DNA of 64,000 bases, from positions 62,001 to 126,000 of the forward strand of contig NZ_FUYX01000015.1 in NCBI RefSeq assembly GCF_900168195.1. Reading direction: 5' to 3'. The notes beneath the pieces are model-generated. The model was not told where the DNA came from. It did no database searches and was given only the letters and a program-made list of their open reading frames with translations. Shown here in pieces: positions 51,293-59,633 of the stretch. The stretch is from Allobosea thiooxidans (GTDB lineage Bacteria > Pseudomonadota > Alphaproteobacteria > Rhizobiales > Beijerinckiaceae). Made by a program: the position numbers and the translations under genes. Each line of letters starts with the position of its first letter. Position 1 is the stretch's first letter.

Positions 51293-52210
51293 ATGACCGA
51301 ACCCTACAAGGGCATCCTGCCGATCGCGCCGACCATCTTCCACGACAGCGGCGACCTCGATGTCGAGGGCAACAAGCGCGTCATGGACCTGATGGTCGAC
51401 CAGGGCGTCGACGGCATCTGCATCCTCGCCAATTTCTCGGAGCAGTTCCTGCTCACCGATGAGGAGCGCGACCAGGTGATGCGGCTCTCGATCGAGCAGG
51501 TCGCGGGCCGCGTTCCGGTGATCGTCACCACCTCGCATTTCTCGACGCGCATCGCGGCCCAGCGCGCCAAGGCCGCGGCTGATGCCGGCGCCAAGATGCT
51601 GATGATGATGCCGCCCTATCACGGCGCGCTGCTCAAGGCCGACGAGCAGGGCATGATCGAGCACTTCAAGCAGGTAACCGATGCCTGCGGCATCCCGATC
51701 ATCCTGCAGGACGCGCCGCTCTCGGGCGTGACCATGACCGTGCCCTTCATGGTCAGGCTGGCGAAGGAGGTGCCGCTCGTCCGCTACTTCAAGATCGAGG
51801 TGCCCGGCACGGCCAACAAGCTGCGCGCGCTGATCGAGGCCGGCGGCGATGCCGTGGTCGGCCCCTTCGATGGCGAGGAGGCGATCACCCTCATGGCCGA
51901 TCTCGATGCCGGCGCCACCGGCACGATGACCAGCGCCATGATCCCGGACCTGATCAAGCCGATCCTCGCCGCCCACGCGGCAGGCGATCGCAAGCAGGCG
52001 GCAGCGCTCTATGCCCGTGTCCTGCCGATCATCAACTACGAGAATCGCCAATGCGGCCTGCGCTCGGCCAAGGCGGTGATGAAGGAAGGCGGCGTCATCA
52101 AGTCCGAGGCCGTCCGCCATCCCCTGACGCCGCTGCATCCGAAGACCCGCGAGGGCCTGATCGAACTGGCGCGCGAGCTCGATCCGCTGGCGCTGCGCTG
52201 GGGGAAATAG
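51293..52210 (+). CDS. DapA/NanA-family lyase with atypical active site
   Basis: A 305-residue TIM-barrel protein of the dihydrodipicolinate synthase family. The Schiff-base lysine is present (K167 in VRYFKIE). Two signature positions differ: the usual GTTGE is replaced by ILANFSE near residue 45, and the tyrosine of the usual IILYNVP (proton relay) is glutamine in IILQDAP at residue 139. PPYHG retains the other tyrosine. It is therefore unlikely to make dihydrodipicolinate. A pyruvate-forming or dehydrating reaction on the imported acid is more likely, with the RraA-like gene next in line. ATG follows GACGAGATG with a weak ribosome site. Confidence 0.87.
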   Translation: MTEPYKGILPIAPTIFHDSGDLDVEGNKRVMDLMVDQGVDGICILANFSEQFLLTDEERDQVMRLSIEQVAGRVPVIVTTSHFSTRIAAQRAKAAADAGAKMLMMMPPYHGALLKADEQGMIEHFKQVTDACGIPIILQDAPLSGVTMTVPFMVRLAKEVPLVRYFKIEVPGTANKLRALIEAGGDAVVGPFDGEEAITLMADLDAGATGTMTSAMIPDLIKPILAAHAAGDRKQAAALYARVLPIINYENRQCGLRSAKAVMKEGGVIKSEAVRHPLTPLHPKTREGLIELARELDPLALRWGK

Positions 52211-52342
52211 GCGGCCTCGCGGAAGGCCGGGGCGGGGTTGCGTTTTTCGCTGATCGCTCCGCCTTTACAAAGCGGGTCGGAACGCGGGATCGTCTCGGCT
52301 GCCTGCCGCCCGGCGGGAGCCAGGACGGAAGAAGGTGAACGC

Positions 52343-53062
52343 ATGCCCAGTCTGAAGCCGGAAACCCGCGAGAAGCTGCGCACGGTTTCCGTTGCCACGC
52401 TCTGCACGGCCCTCTTCAAGCGCGGCCTGCGCAACCAGTTCATCCAGGATGTCCGCCCCCTCAATCCCGGTGCCGGCACCATGGTCGGGGAAGCCTTCAC
52501 GCTGCGCTATATTCCGGCGCGCGAGGATCTGAATCCGCTCTCGGTCTTCCAGGACCGGGCGCATCCGCAGCGCAAGGCGGTGGAGGAATGCCCGCCCGAC
52601 GCGGTGATGGTGATCGACAGCCGCAAGGACCCGCGCGCGGCCTCGGCCGGCGGCATCCTCGTCTCCCGGCTGATGAAGCGCGGCGTGGCCGGCGTCGTCA
52701 CCGATGGCGGTTTTCGCGACTCGCCCGAGATCGCGCAACTGCCCTTCCCAGCCTATCACAACCGTCCCTCGTCCCCGACCAACCTGACCCTGCATCAGGC
52801 GATCGACATCAACGGGCCGATCGGCTGCGGCGATGTCGCGGTCTTCCCGGGCGATGTCGTGGTCGGTGATGCCGAGGGCGTCATCGTCATCCCCGCCCAT
52901 CTTGCCGACGAGGTCGCGGCCGAAGCCGTCGAGATGACCGCCTTCGAGGATTTCGTCACCGAGGAGGTGCTGAAGGGCCGCTCGATCCTCGGCCTCTATC
53001 CGGCGACCGAAGAGCAGACCAAGGTCGATTTCGCGGCCTGGCGGAAGGCGAACGGCCGCTAG
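52343..53062 (+). CDS. RraA-family protein (oxaloacetate decarboxylase / hydroxy-oxo-acid aldolase type)
   Basis: A 239-residue protein of the RraA/HMG-aldolase family. It has RGVAGVVTDGGFRDSPEI, where the D-G-x-R-D type residues bind metal and substrate, and the late segment GCGDVAVFPGDVVVGDAEGV. It starts at ATG 52343 after GAAGGTG. Family members cleave 4-hydroxy-4-methyl-2-oxoglutarate or 4-carboxy-4-hydroxy-2-oxoadipate and decarboxylate oxaloacetate, while others bind RNase E. The catabolic setting favours an aldolase or decarboxylase. The 132-base gap before it has no feature that I can identify. Confidence 0.87.
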   Translation: MPSLKPETREKLRTVSVATLCTALFKRGLRNQFIQDVRPLNPGAGTMVGEAFTLRYIPAREDLNPLSVFQDRAHPQRKAVEECPPDAVMVIDSRKDPRAASAGGILVSRLMKRGVAGVVTDGGFRDSPEIAQLPFPAYHNRPSSPTNLTLHQAIDINGPIGCGDVAVFPGDVVVGDAEGVIVIPAHLADEVAAEAVEMTAFEDFVTEEVLKGRSILGLYPATEEQTKVDFAAWRKANGR

Positions 53063-53145
53063 TCGCAGGCGGGGCTTGCGTAGCGTGGGGGGCCGCTTCA
53101 ATACGGGCCCGCCGTCTGGCGGCTACGAGGAGAGGGGAACCGACC

Positions 53146-54354
53146 ATGAGCGAAGCCTTCATCTGCGCCTATCTGCGCACGCCGATCGGCCGCTTTGGCG
53201 GCTCGCTGTCCGCGGTGCGGGCCGATGACCTCGGCGCCGTGCCGCTGAAGGCCTTGGTCGAGCGGCATCCGGGCGTCGATTTCGGCGCCGTCGACGACGT
53301 GATTTTCGGCTGCGCCAACCAGGCGGGCGAGGACAACCGCAACGTCGCGCGCATGTCGCTCCTGCTCGCCGGCCTGCCGAAGGAGGTGCCCGGCACCACG
53401 ATCAACCGGCTCTGCGGCTCCGGCATGGACGCCGTCATCGCCGCCGCGCGCGCGATCAAGGCGGGCGAAGCCGAGCTGATGATCGCCGGCGGCGTCGAGA
53501 GCATGTCGCGGGCGCCCTTCGTGCTGCCCAAGGCCGACAGCGCCTTCTCGCGCCATGCCGAGATCCACGACACCACGATCGGCTGGCGCTTCGTCAACCC
53601 GCTGATGAAGCTGCAATACGGCGTCGACTCCATGCCGGAGACCGGCGAAAACGTCGCTGCCGACTGCAATGTCAGCCGCGCCGATCAGGACGCCTTCGCC
53701 CTGCGCTCGCAGCTCAAGGCCGTCGCTGCCCAACAGAACGGCCGGCTCGGCAAGGAGATCGTGCCGGTCGCGATCCCGCAGCGTAAGGGCGATCCGATCC
53801 GCGTCGAGCTCGACGAGCATCCGCGTGGCGACACCACGCTGGAGAAGCTCGCCAAGCTTCCGACGCCGTTCAGGAAGGAAGGCGGCACCGTCACCGCCGG
53901 CAATGCCTCCGGCGTCAATGACGGTGCGGCGGCGCTGATCGTAGCCTCCGAGCAGGCCGTGAAGAAATACGGGCTGACCCCGCTCGCCCGCGTCCTCGGC
54001 GGCGCGACCGGTGGCGTAGCGCCGCGGGTGATGGGGCTCGGTCCCATTCCAGCCACGCGCAAGCTCTGCGCGCGGCTAGGCCTGAAGCCGACGGATTTCG
54101 ATGTGGTCGAGCTCAACGAGGCCTTTGCCAGCCAGGGCATCGCCGTGCTCCGCGAGCTCGGCATCGCCGAGGACGGCGCGCATGTGAATCCGAATGGCGG
54201 CGCGATTGCGCTCGGCCACCCGCTCGGCATGTCGGGAGCCCGCATCGCCGGCACGGCTGCGCTCGAACTGTCGCTGACGGGCGGAAAGCGCGCGCTCGCC
54301 ACCATGTGCATCGGCGTCGGCCAAGGCATCGCGATCGCGCTCGAGCGGGTCTGA
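53146..54354 (+). CDS. pcaF: thiolase, similar to 3-oxoadipyl-CoA thiolase
   Basis: A 402-residue thiolase. The nucleophilic cysteine is in [13 protein letters not shown], the histidine in [16 protein letters not shown], and the second cysteine in TMCIGVGQG. The middle segment [20 protein letters not shown] resembles PcaF/PaaJ 3-oxoadipyl-CoA thiolases more than acetoacetyl-CoA thiolases. It would split a beta-ketoacyl-CoA to acetyl-CoA plus a shorter acyl-CoA. It is the last gene of the tct operon, ending before a strong terminator. Generic acetyl-CoA acetyltransferase remains an alternative. Confidence 0.88.
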   Translation: MSEAFICAYLRTPIGRFGGSLSAVRADDLGAVPLKALVERHPGVDFGAVDDVIFGCANQAGEDNRNVARMSLLLAGLPKEVPGTTINRLCGSGMDAVIAAARAIKAGEAELMIAGGVESMSRAPFVLPKADSAFSRHAEIHDTTIGWRFVNPLMKLQYGVDSMPETGENVAADCNVSRADQDAFALRSQLKAVAAQQNGRLGKEIVPVAIPQRKGDPIRVELDEHPRGDTTLEKLAKLPTPFRKEGGTVTAGNASGVNDGAAALIVASEQAVKKYGLTPLARVLGGATGGVAPRVMGLGPIPATRKLCARLGLKPTDFDVVELNEAFASQGIAVLRELGIAEDGAHVNPNGGAIALGHPLGMSGARIAGTAALELSLTGGKRALATMCIGVGQGIAIALERV

Positions 54355-54360
54355 GAAGTC

Positions 54361-54385
54361 AGCCGGCGCGGGCGCCGCGCCGGCT
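54361..54385. terminator. convergent terminator hairpin after the thiolase gene
   Basis: AGCCGGCGCGG at 54361-54371 pairs with CCGCGCCGGCT at 54375-54385, an 11-base-pair perfect stem with a GCG loop. It lies in the 48 bases between the thiolase and the convergent GNAT-like gene and could end both transcripts. There is no long T-run. Confidence 0.65.
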
Positions 54386-54402
54386 TCAGGATTTGAGGCA
54401 GG

Positions 54403-54876
54403 TCAACCGTGCGGTGCGGGCTCGAACCGGGCCCGCCCCAGGACCATCACGCGATCGACCTGGAAGCCCGAGCGCTGCAGCGCGTCATGGTCCTGCGGCC
54501 AGGCGGCCGAGCGCTCGAACGAGATCGCGATCCGGGGCAGATCGAGCTCGACGGCGAGCCGGTTGGCGAAGCGCAGCAGCGCATCGACCAGATGCGTGCC
54601 GGGCAGGCGCAGCATCGCGAGTTCCGAGATTTCCAGCGCGGCCGTGCCGGCGATCGACTGCGTGACACGGAAGGTAAACAGGGCATGCGGCATGCCGCGC
54701 GCATCACGCAGCGCGAAGATTCCGCGCGGCCGCGCACCGTCCTGCGAGTTCTCGCGCAGGAAGGCGGCCCAGCCCTCGGGCGTCACGTCCGGATGCGCCA
54801 TCGCGACGAGGCCGAAGACGGCGTCGGCGCCGGCCGGCGTGATGCGCGCGACCTCGAAAATATCTACGCCGGTCAC
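54403..54876 (-). CDS. GNAT-like acetyltransferase or hypothetical protein
   Basis: A 157-residue cytoplasmic protein starting at GTG 54876 after GGGAG. The pattern of strands and helices, with [20 protein letters not shown] followed by [20 protein letters not shown], resembles a GNAT fold in which the first part would be the acetyl-CoA-binding strand and helix. The typical Q/R-x-x-G-x-G/A loop is not well conserved, so the activity is uncertain. It is divergent from fnrL, and a perfect FNR box lies 58 bases upstream of its start, so it is probably oxygen-regulated. Confidence 0.6.
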   Translation of the reverse strand: MTGVDIFEVARITPAGADAVFGLVAMAHPDVTPEGWAAFLRENSQDGARPRGIFALRDARGMPHALFTFRVTQSIAGTAALEISELAMLRLPGTHLVDALLRFANRLAVELDLPRIAISFERSAAWPQDHDALQRSGFQVDRVMVLGRARFEPAPHG

Positions 54877-54933
54877 CTGCTGCTCTCCCGAATTTCAGCG
54901 ATGCACGGTTGTTGTCGAGGCCATGTTGTCGCA

Positions 54934-54947
54934 TTGATCTGGATCAA
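54934..54947. promoter_or_regulatory. perfect FNR/FixK box between the GNAT-like gene and fnrL
   Basis: TTGATCTGGATCAA matches the TTGAT-N4-ATCAA consensus at every defined position. It lies 58 bases from the GNAT-like start and 86 bases from the fnrL start. It can serve either gene, including autoregulation of fnrL. Confidence 0.85.
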
Positions 54948-55032
54948 ATCGCCGGGCTGCGGCAGCAAGCGTGCTTTGTGGCTCTGCCGGCCTAGGCTAT
55001 GGTCCCGCCCGACAAGTGGGAAGAATGCGATC

Positions 55033-55752
55033 GTGACCTGCCATCCTTCGGTCTGTACCGCCGCGAGTTGCGGCGAAGGCGGCTGCCGCAACTGCATGGT
55101 TCGCCTGGTCAGCGTCTGCGCCTCGCTCTCCGATGACGAGCTGGCGCTGCTCGAATCCCTGGCGCATCCCACGCATTTCGCCTCGGGAGAGACGCTGTTC
55201 ACGCAAGGGCGGGAGGCGCAGGCGGTCTACAACGTCACGGCCGGGGTCGTTCGCCTCTACAAGCTGCTCTCGGACGGCCGGCGCCAGGTCGTCGGCTTTG
55301 CGCTGCCGGGCGATTTCCTCGGGCTCGCCATGCGCGACGCCTACAGCTTCTCTGCCGATGCGATCGGCGAGGTGGCTGCCTGCGCCTTTTCGCGCGGCGC
55401 CTACACGGCCCTCGTCGATGCCAAGCCGCATCTGCTGAAGCGCCTGCACGAATTTGCCACCCACGAGCTCACGCTCGCCCATGAGCAGATGATGCTGCTC
55501 GGCCGGCGCACCGCCGAGGAGAAGCTGATCTGCTTCCTGCTCGGCATGCAGCAGCGCTGGGCGCGGCTCGGCAAGCCTTCGGTCACCGTGCCCTTGCCGA
55601 TGACGCGGCAGGATATCGCCGATTTCCTCGGCCTGACCATCGAGACCGTCAGCCGCACCTTCACCCGTCTCGCCAAGGATAAGACGATCCTGATCGTGCC
55701 CGGCGGCGTGCGCGTGATGAACCCAGACCGGATGAACGCCGTCGCGGCCTGA
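55033..55752 (+). CDS. fnrL: Crp/Fnr-family oxygen-responsive regulator, FnrL-type
   Basis: A 239-residue regulator starting at GTG 55033. The N-terminus has cysteines C18, C21 and C29 in GGCRNCMVRLVSVC (Cx2Cx7C), with a fourth cysteine in GEVAACAFSR. This spacing is that of FnrL proteins, where these residues hold an oxygen-labile [4Fe-4S] cluster. Three further N-terminal cysteines (C3, C8, C13) are present. The cyclic-nucleotide-like fold is followed by a C-terminal helix-turn-helix with ADFLGLTIETVSRTFTRLAK, where E-x-x-S-R recognises TTGAT boxes. It is upstream of the cbb3 oxidase genes, whose promoter carries such a box. It should activate them under low oxygen. Confidence 0.93.
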   Translation: MTCHPSVCTAASCGEGGCRNCMVRLVSVCASLSDDELALLESLAHPTHFASGETLFTQGREAQAVYNVTAGVVRLYKLLSDGRRQVVGFALPGDFLGLAMRDAYSFSADAIGEVAACAFSRGAYTALVDAKPHLLKRLHEFATHELTLAHEQMMLLGRRTAEEKLICFLLGMQQRWARLGKPSVTVPLPMTRQDIADFLGLTIETVSRTFTRLAKDKTILIVPGGVRVMNPDRMNAVAA

Positions 55753-55835
55753 GGGAGCCCGGTTTCGCGTAAGAGCCGCACCGTCCGGGGGCGCAGCAGC
55801 GAGTCCGGAACCCATGAACACAACGCTTGTCGCGT

Positions 55836-55925
55836 CATGGCCAGGCTTGTCCCCACCATCCACGTCTTCATTCGTGCGATGCGGTGTTCAAGACGTGGGT
55901 ACTCGCCACAAGGGCGAGCATGCCG
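55836..55925. repeat. degenerate REP-like palindromic element
   Basis: CCACGTCTT at 55860-55868 pairs exactly with AAGACGTGG at 55890-55898. The outer flanks (CATGGCCAGGCTTGTCC and GCCACAAGGGCGAGCATG) pair imperfectly. The layout resembles the GGCCGGGCTTGTCCCGGCC ... CACGTCTTC elements that are common in Rhizobiales. It lies in the noncoding gap before ccoN. Confidence 0.55.
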
Positions 55926-56040
55926 ATCGCTGGAGCAGCCTCGCGTCCATGTGTGCCGGATTCAGGCCTGCGCCCCCCCCCGAAACAACCGCGAGTTCCA
56001 TCGGCTGCGCCGCCGCGTCGCAGCCGGCGTGGCGTCCCTC

Positions 56041-56054
56041 TTGACCTGAATCAA
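56041..56054. promoter_or_regulatory. FNR box upstream of ccoN
   Basis: TTGACCTGAATCAA differs from the TTGAT-N4-ATCAA consensus only by C for T at the fifth position. It is 76 bases before the ccoN start codon, at a suitable distance for class II activation of the oxidase operon by the FnrL encoded just upstream. Confidence 0.75.
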
Positions 56055-56130
56055 CGCCCCGCCTTCGGCCGCTCGCTAAGCCTCCCGCTCACGGCGCGCT
56101 CATGCGCCGACGACGAAGCAGGAGTCGGAT

Positions 56131-57798
56131 GTGACGGCAACGGCAAGCCCTGTCAGGCAGGCGACTGTCGGCGAATTGATCGGCATGCTGATCGCAGCAG
56201 CCTGTGTGCTGCCGCTGATCATCATCGCGGCGCTGACCGAGAACGCCGGCTACGCCTTTCACGCGGCGCTCGGCGCCGCTGCCGCCATGGTCAGCGTATT
56301 CCTGATCGCGAATCGCTGCTTCGACGGCACGCAGGCGCGCGAGCCGCAGGAGATCGACGGCAAGCCGAACTACAACATGGGGCCGGTCAAGTTCGCGACC
56401 GTCGCCTCGATGGTCTGGGGCATCGCCGGCTTCGCCGTCGGCCTGCTCATCGCCTCGCAGCTTGCCTTCCCGGATCTCAACTTCGACCTGCCCTGGATCA
56501 ATTTCGGCCGGATGCGGCCGCTACATACCTCGGCGGTGATCTTCGCCTTCGGCGGCAACGTGCTGATCGGCACCTCCTTCTACGTCGTGCAGCGCACCTG
56601 CCGCGCGCGGCTTGCCGGCACGCTCTCGCCTTGGTTCGTCGTGCTCGGCTACAATTTCTTCATCGTCATCGCCGGCACCGGCTACCTGCTCGGCATTACC
56701 CAGGGCAAGGAATATGCCGAGCCGGAATGGTATGCCGACCTCTGGCTGACGGTCGTCTGGGTCGTCTATCTGCTGGTCTTCCTCGGCACGGTGATGAAGC
56801 GCAAGGAGCCGCATATCTATGTGGCGAACTGGTTCTATCTCGGCTTCATCCTGACCATCGCGGTCCTGCATATCGGCAACAACGTCGCCGTGCCGGTCTC
56901 GCTCCTGTCGCCGCGTTCCTACGGCCTGTGGTCGGGCGTGCAGGATGCGATGTTCCAGTGGTGGTACGGCCATAACGCGGTCGGCTTCTTCCTGACCGCC
57001 GGCTTCCTCGCGATCATGTACTACTTCGTGCCCAAGCGCGCGGAGCGGCCGATCTACAGCTACCGGCTCTCGATCATCCACTTCTGGGCGCTGATCTTCA
57101 TCTACATCTGGGCCGGCCCGCACCATCTCCACTACACAGCGCTGCCCGACTGGGCGCAGACGCTGGGCATGACCTTCTCGATCATGCTGTGGATGCCCTC
57201 CTGGGGCGGCATGATCAACGGCATCATGACGCTGTCGGGCGCCTGGGACCGGCTGCGCACCGATCCGGTGCTGCGGATGATGGTGGTCTCGCTCGCCTTC
57301 TACGGCATGTCGACCTTCGAAGGTCCGCTGATGTCGATCAAGGCGGTCAACGGCCTGTCGCACTACACCGACTGGACCATCGGCCATGTCCATTCCGGCG
57401 CACTCGGCTGGGTTGCCTACATCTCCTTCGGCGCGATCTACTGCCTCGTGCCCTGGCTGTGGAACCGCAAGGGGCTCTACTCGCTCAAGCTGGTGAGCTG
57501 GCACTTCTGGATCTCGACGCTCGGCATCGTCTTCTACATCTCGGCGATGTGGGTCTCCGGCATCCTCCAGGGCCTGATGTGGCGCGCCTATACCTCGCTC
57601 GGCTTCCTCGAATACTCCTTCATCGAGACCGTCGCGGCGATGCACCCCTTCTACGTGATCCGCGCGATGGGCGGAGCGCTGTTCCTGATCGGCGCGCTGA
57701 TCATGGCCTTCAACCTCTGGATGACCGTGCGCTCCGAGAACGCGGCCGAGATGCCCCGTTCCGATGCCGCACCGTCGCCGCTGGCCGTGGCCGCCTGA
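56131..57798 (+). CDS. ccoN: cbb3-type cytochrome c oxidase subunit I
   Basis: A 555-residue catalytic subunit with 12 or more membrane segments, starting at GTG 56131 after AGGAG. Heme and copper ligand regions are visible: [49 protein letters not shown], and THE late [13 protein letters not shown]. It holds the low-spin heme b, the heme b3 and the copper centre that reduce oxygen. It is the first gene of ccoNOQP, with the FNR box upstream. Length and motifs are standard. Confidence 0.96.
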   Translation: MTATASPVRQATVGELIGMLIAAACVLPLIIIAALTENAGYAFHAALGAAAAMVSVFLIANRCFDGTQAREPQEIDGKPNYNMGPVKFATVASMVWGIAGFAVGLLIASQLAFPDLNFDLPWINFGRMRPLHTSAVIFAFGGNVLIGTSFYVVQRTCRARLAGTLSPWFVVLGYNFFIVIAGTGYLLGITQGKEYAEPEWYADLWLTVVWVVYLLVFLGTVMKRKEPHIYVANWFYLGFILTIAVLHIGNNVAVPVSLLSPRSYGLWSGVQDAMFQWWYGHNAVGFFLTAGFLAIMYYFVPKRAERPIYSYRLSIIHFWALIFIYIWAGPHHLHYTALPDWAQTLGMTFSIMLWMPSWGGMINGIMTLSGAWDRLRTDPVLRMMVVSLAFYGMSTFEGPLMSIKAVNGLSHYTDWTIGHVHSGALGWVAYISFGAIYCLVPWLWNRKGLYSLKLVSWHFWISTLGIVFYISAMWVSGILQGLMWRAYTSLGFLEYSFIETVAAMHPFYVIRAMGGALFLIGALIMAFNLWMTVRSENAAEMPRSDAAPSPLAVAA

Positions 57799-57810
57799 GG
57801 AGCTTCCGGA

Positions 57811-58575
57811 ATGTCGAGCATCGAACACAAGCCCGCGCGCCGCTCGCTCTGGGCCAAGCACAAGATCTTCGAGACCAATTCGATCATCCTGGTCATCGGC
57901 GTTCTGCTGGTGATCTCGGTCGGCGGCCTCGTCGAGATCGCGCCGCTCTTCTACCTCAGGAACACGATCGAGACCGTGCAGGGCATGCGCCCCTACACCC
58001 CGCTCGAGCTTGCCGGCCGCGCGATCTATGTCCGCGAGGGCTGCTACAACTGCCACAGCCAGATGATCCGGCCGCTGCGCGACGAGGTCGAGCGCTACGG
58101 GCACTACTCGCTCGCGGCCGAGAGCATGTACGACAAGCCCTTCCAATGGGGCTCGAAGCGCACGGGGCCGGACCTCGCCCGCGTCGGCGGCAAGTATTCC
58201 GACGAATGGCAGCGCGCCCACCTTGCTGAGCCGCGCGCCGTCGTGCCGCAATCGATCATGCCGGGCTATCCCTTCCTGGCGAAGACCGAGCTGAACTACA
58301 GCGACATCGCCGACGAGCTGCGCGCCAACCGCGCCGGCGGCGTGCCCTATAGCGACGAGATGATCGCGCAGGCGCAGAGCGACCTGAAGGCGCAGGCGAC
58401 GCCCGACCATCCCGGCCAGTCCGAGCTGGAGAAGCGTTATCCCAAGGCGCAGTCGCGCGATTTCGACGGCAATCCGCAGCGCATCACCGAGGCCGACGCC
58501 CTGATCGCCTATCTCCAGACGCTCGGCACGCTCGTCGACTTCAAGCTCTACGACGACAAGGCCAACATCCGCTGA
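57811..58575 (+). CDS. ccoO: cbb3-type cytochrome c oxidase subunit II (monoheme cytochrome c)
   Basis: A 254-residue membrane-anchored cytochrome c. After a membrane segment ([20 protein letters not shown]) comes the single heme motif CYNCH in [20 protein letters not shown], and the methionine ligand follows later. It passes electrons from CcoP to CcoN. It starts 12 bases after ccoN. Its C-terminus ([19 protein letters not shown]) is typical of CcoO. Confidence 0.96.
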   Translation: MSSIEHKPARRSLWAKHKIFETNSIILVIGVLLVISVGGLVEIAPLFYLRNTIETVQGMRPYTPLELAGRAIYVREGCYNCHSQMIRPLRDEVERYGHYSLAAESMYDKPFQWGSKRTGPDLARVGGKYSDEWQRAHLAEPRAVVPQSIMPGYPFLAKTELNYSDIADELRANRAGGVPYSDEMIAQAQSDLKAQATPDHPGQSELEKRYPKAQSRDFDGNPQRITEADALIAYLQTLGTLVDFKLYDDKANIR

Positions 58576-58586
58576 GCGAGGCTGCC

Positions 58587-58742
58587 ATGCAAACGACCTA
58601 TCACTGGCTCGCCGGCTTCGCCCAGTCCGTCGGCCTTCTCTACTTCGTCGCCGTCTTCCTCGGTGTCTGCGTCTACGCCTTCTGGCCGAAGAACCGAGCC
58701 CGCTTCGAGCAAGCCGCGCTCAATCCGTTGCGCGAGGACTGA
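58587..58742 (+). CDS. ccoQ: cbb3-type oxidase small subunit
   Basis: A 51-residue protein with one membrane helix (LLYFVAVFLGVCVYAFWP) and a short basic tail ending LRED, as in CcoQ/FixQ. It lies in the standard position between ccoO and ccoP, 11 bases after ccoO and two bases before ccoP. It stabilises the oxidase complex. No single ORF longer than 100 residues covers it, so it would be easily overlooked. Confidence 0.92.
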   Translation: MQTTYHWLAGFAQSVGLLYFVAVFLGVCVYAFWPKNRARFEQAALNPLRED

Positions 58743-58744
58743 TC

Positions 58745-59632
58745 ATGGACCAGAAGAACCACGACGCCCCGCATGTCGACCCTCATACCGGCATCGCCAC
58801 CACCGGCCATGAATGGGACGGCATCCGCGAGCTGAACACGCCGCTGCCGCGCTGGTGGCTCGGCATCTTCTACGCGAGCATCCTCTGGTCCATCGGCTAC
58901 TGGGTCGTCTATCCCGCTTGGCCGCTGCTGACCGATACCACCAAGGGCGTGATCGGCTATGCCAGCCGCGCCGATATCAGCGCCGACATGGCGCAGTTGA
59001 AGGCACAGCGCGCCGTCCAGGCTGCCGGGATGGCCGATGCCACGCCGGCGCAGATCAAGGCCGACCCGACCTTGTTCCAGATCGCCATGGCGCAGGGCAA
59101 GGCCGCCTTCGGCGACAACTGCGCCGCCTGCCACGGCGTCGGCGGCGCCGGCGCCAAGGGCTATCCGAACTTGAACGACGATGACTGGCTCTGGGGTGGG
59201 TCGTTCGACGCGATCATGCAGACGCTGAAGCACGGCATCCGGGTCGCCGGCAACGACGAGACGCGCGTCAGCCAGATGCCGGCCTTTGGCCGCGACGGCA
59301 TGCTCAAGCGCGACGAGATCAACGCCGTCGCCAACCATGTCCGCGAGCTCGCCGGCCTTCCGACCGAACCGAAGGCGGATCTGGCGCTCGGGCGCAAGCT
59401 CTTCGCCGACAACTGCGCCTCCTGTCACGGCGAAGCCGGCAAGGGCAATCAGGAGATGGGGGCGCCCAATCTCACCGACGCGATCAGCCTCTACGGCATG
59501 GACATGGCCTCGCTGACCGAGACCATCGGCAACAGCCGCAACGGTGTGATGCCCGCCTGGGGCGGGCGCCTCGACGAGACCACGCTCAAGGCGCTGACCG
59601 TCTACGTCCACTCGCTGGGGGGAGGGCAGTAG
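58745..59632 (+). CDS. ccoP: cbb3-type cytochrome c oxidase subunit III (diheme cytochrome c)
   Basis: A 295-residue protein with a membrane segment near residues 35-60 and two heme c motifs, CAACH in DNCAACHGVGGAGAKG and CASCH in DNCASCHGEAGKGNQ, each followed by a candidate methionine ligand. The N-terminal EWDGIRELNTPLPRWWLG is the usual CcoP opening. It receives electrons from soluble cytochromes and passes them to CcoO. It overlaps neither neighbour; ccoG follows immediately. Confidence 0.96.
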   Translation: MDQKNHDAPHVDPHTGIATTGHEWDGIRELNTPLPRWWLGIFYASILWSIGYWVVYPAWPLLTDTTKGVIGYASRADISADMAQLKAQRAVQAAGMADATPAQIKADPTLFQIAMAQGKAAFGDNCAACHGVGGAGAKGYPNLNDDDWLWGGSFDAIMQTLKHGIRVAGNDETRVSQMPAFGRDGMLKRDEINAVANHVRELAGLPTEPKADLALGRKLFADNCASCHGEAGKGNQEMGAPNLTDAISLYGMDMASLTETIGNSRNGVMPAWGGRLDETTLKALTVYVHSLGGGQ

Positions 59633-59633
59633 C

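Larger units (their letters stand above)
55753..56130. other. 378-base intergenic region before ccoN
   Basis: No gene is supported. The first part contains the degenerate REP-like element (55836-55925) and the second the FNR box at 56041-56054, about 77 bases from the ccoN start. A run of nine Cs near 55972-55981 is unusual for the region. A possible transcription start near 56089 would fit activation from the box at -41.5. Confidence 0.5.

Noticed and set aside
50144..52138. 664-residue minus-strand reading frame opposite tctA and the DapA-family gene
   Set aside because: Shadow of two conserved genes with an unnatural H, D and R-rich composition.
51293..52210. Lysine-biosynthetic dihydrodipicolinate synthase
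   Set aside because: The GTTGE motif and the proton-relay tyrosine are replaced, and the gene lies in a catabolic operon.
55753..56130. A short protein gene in the gap before ccoN
   Set aside because: The open frames here are low in complexity, overlap a palindromic repeat and the FNR box, and lack ribosome sites.
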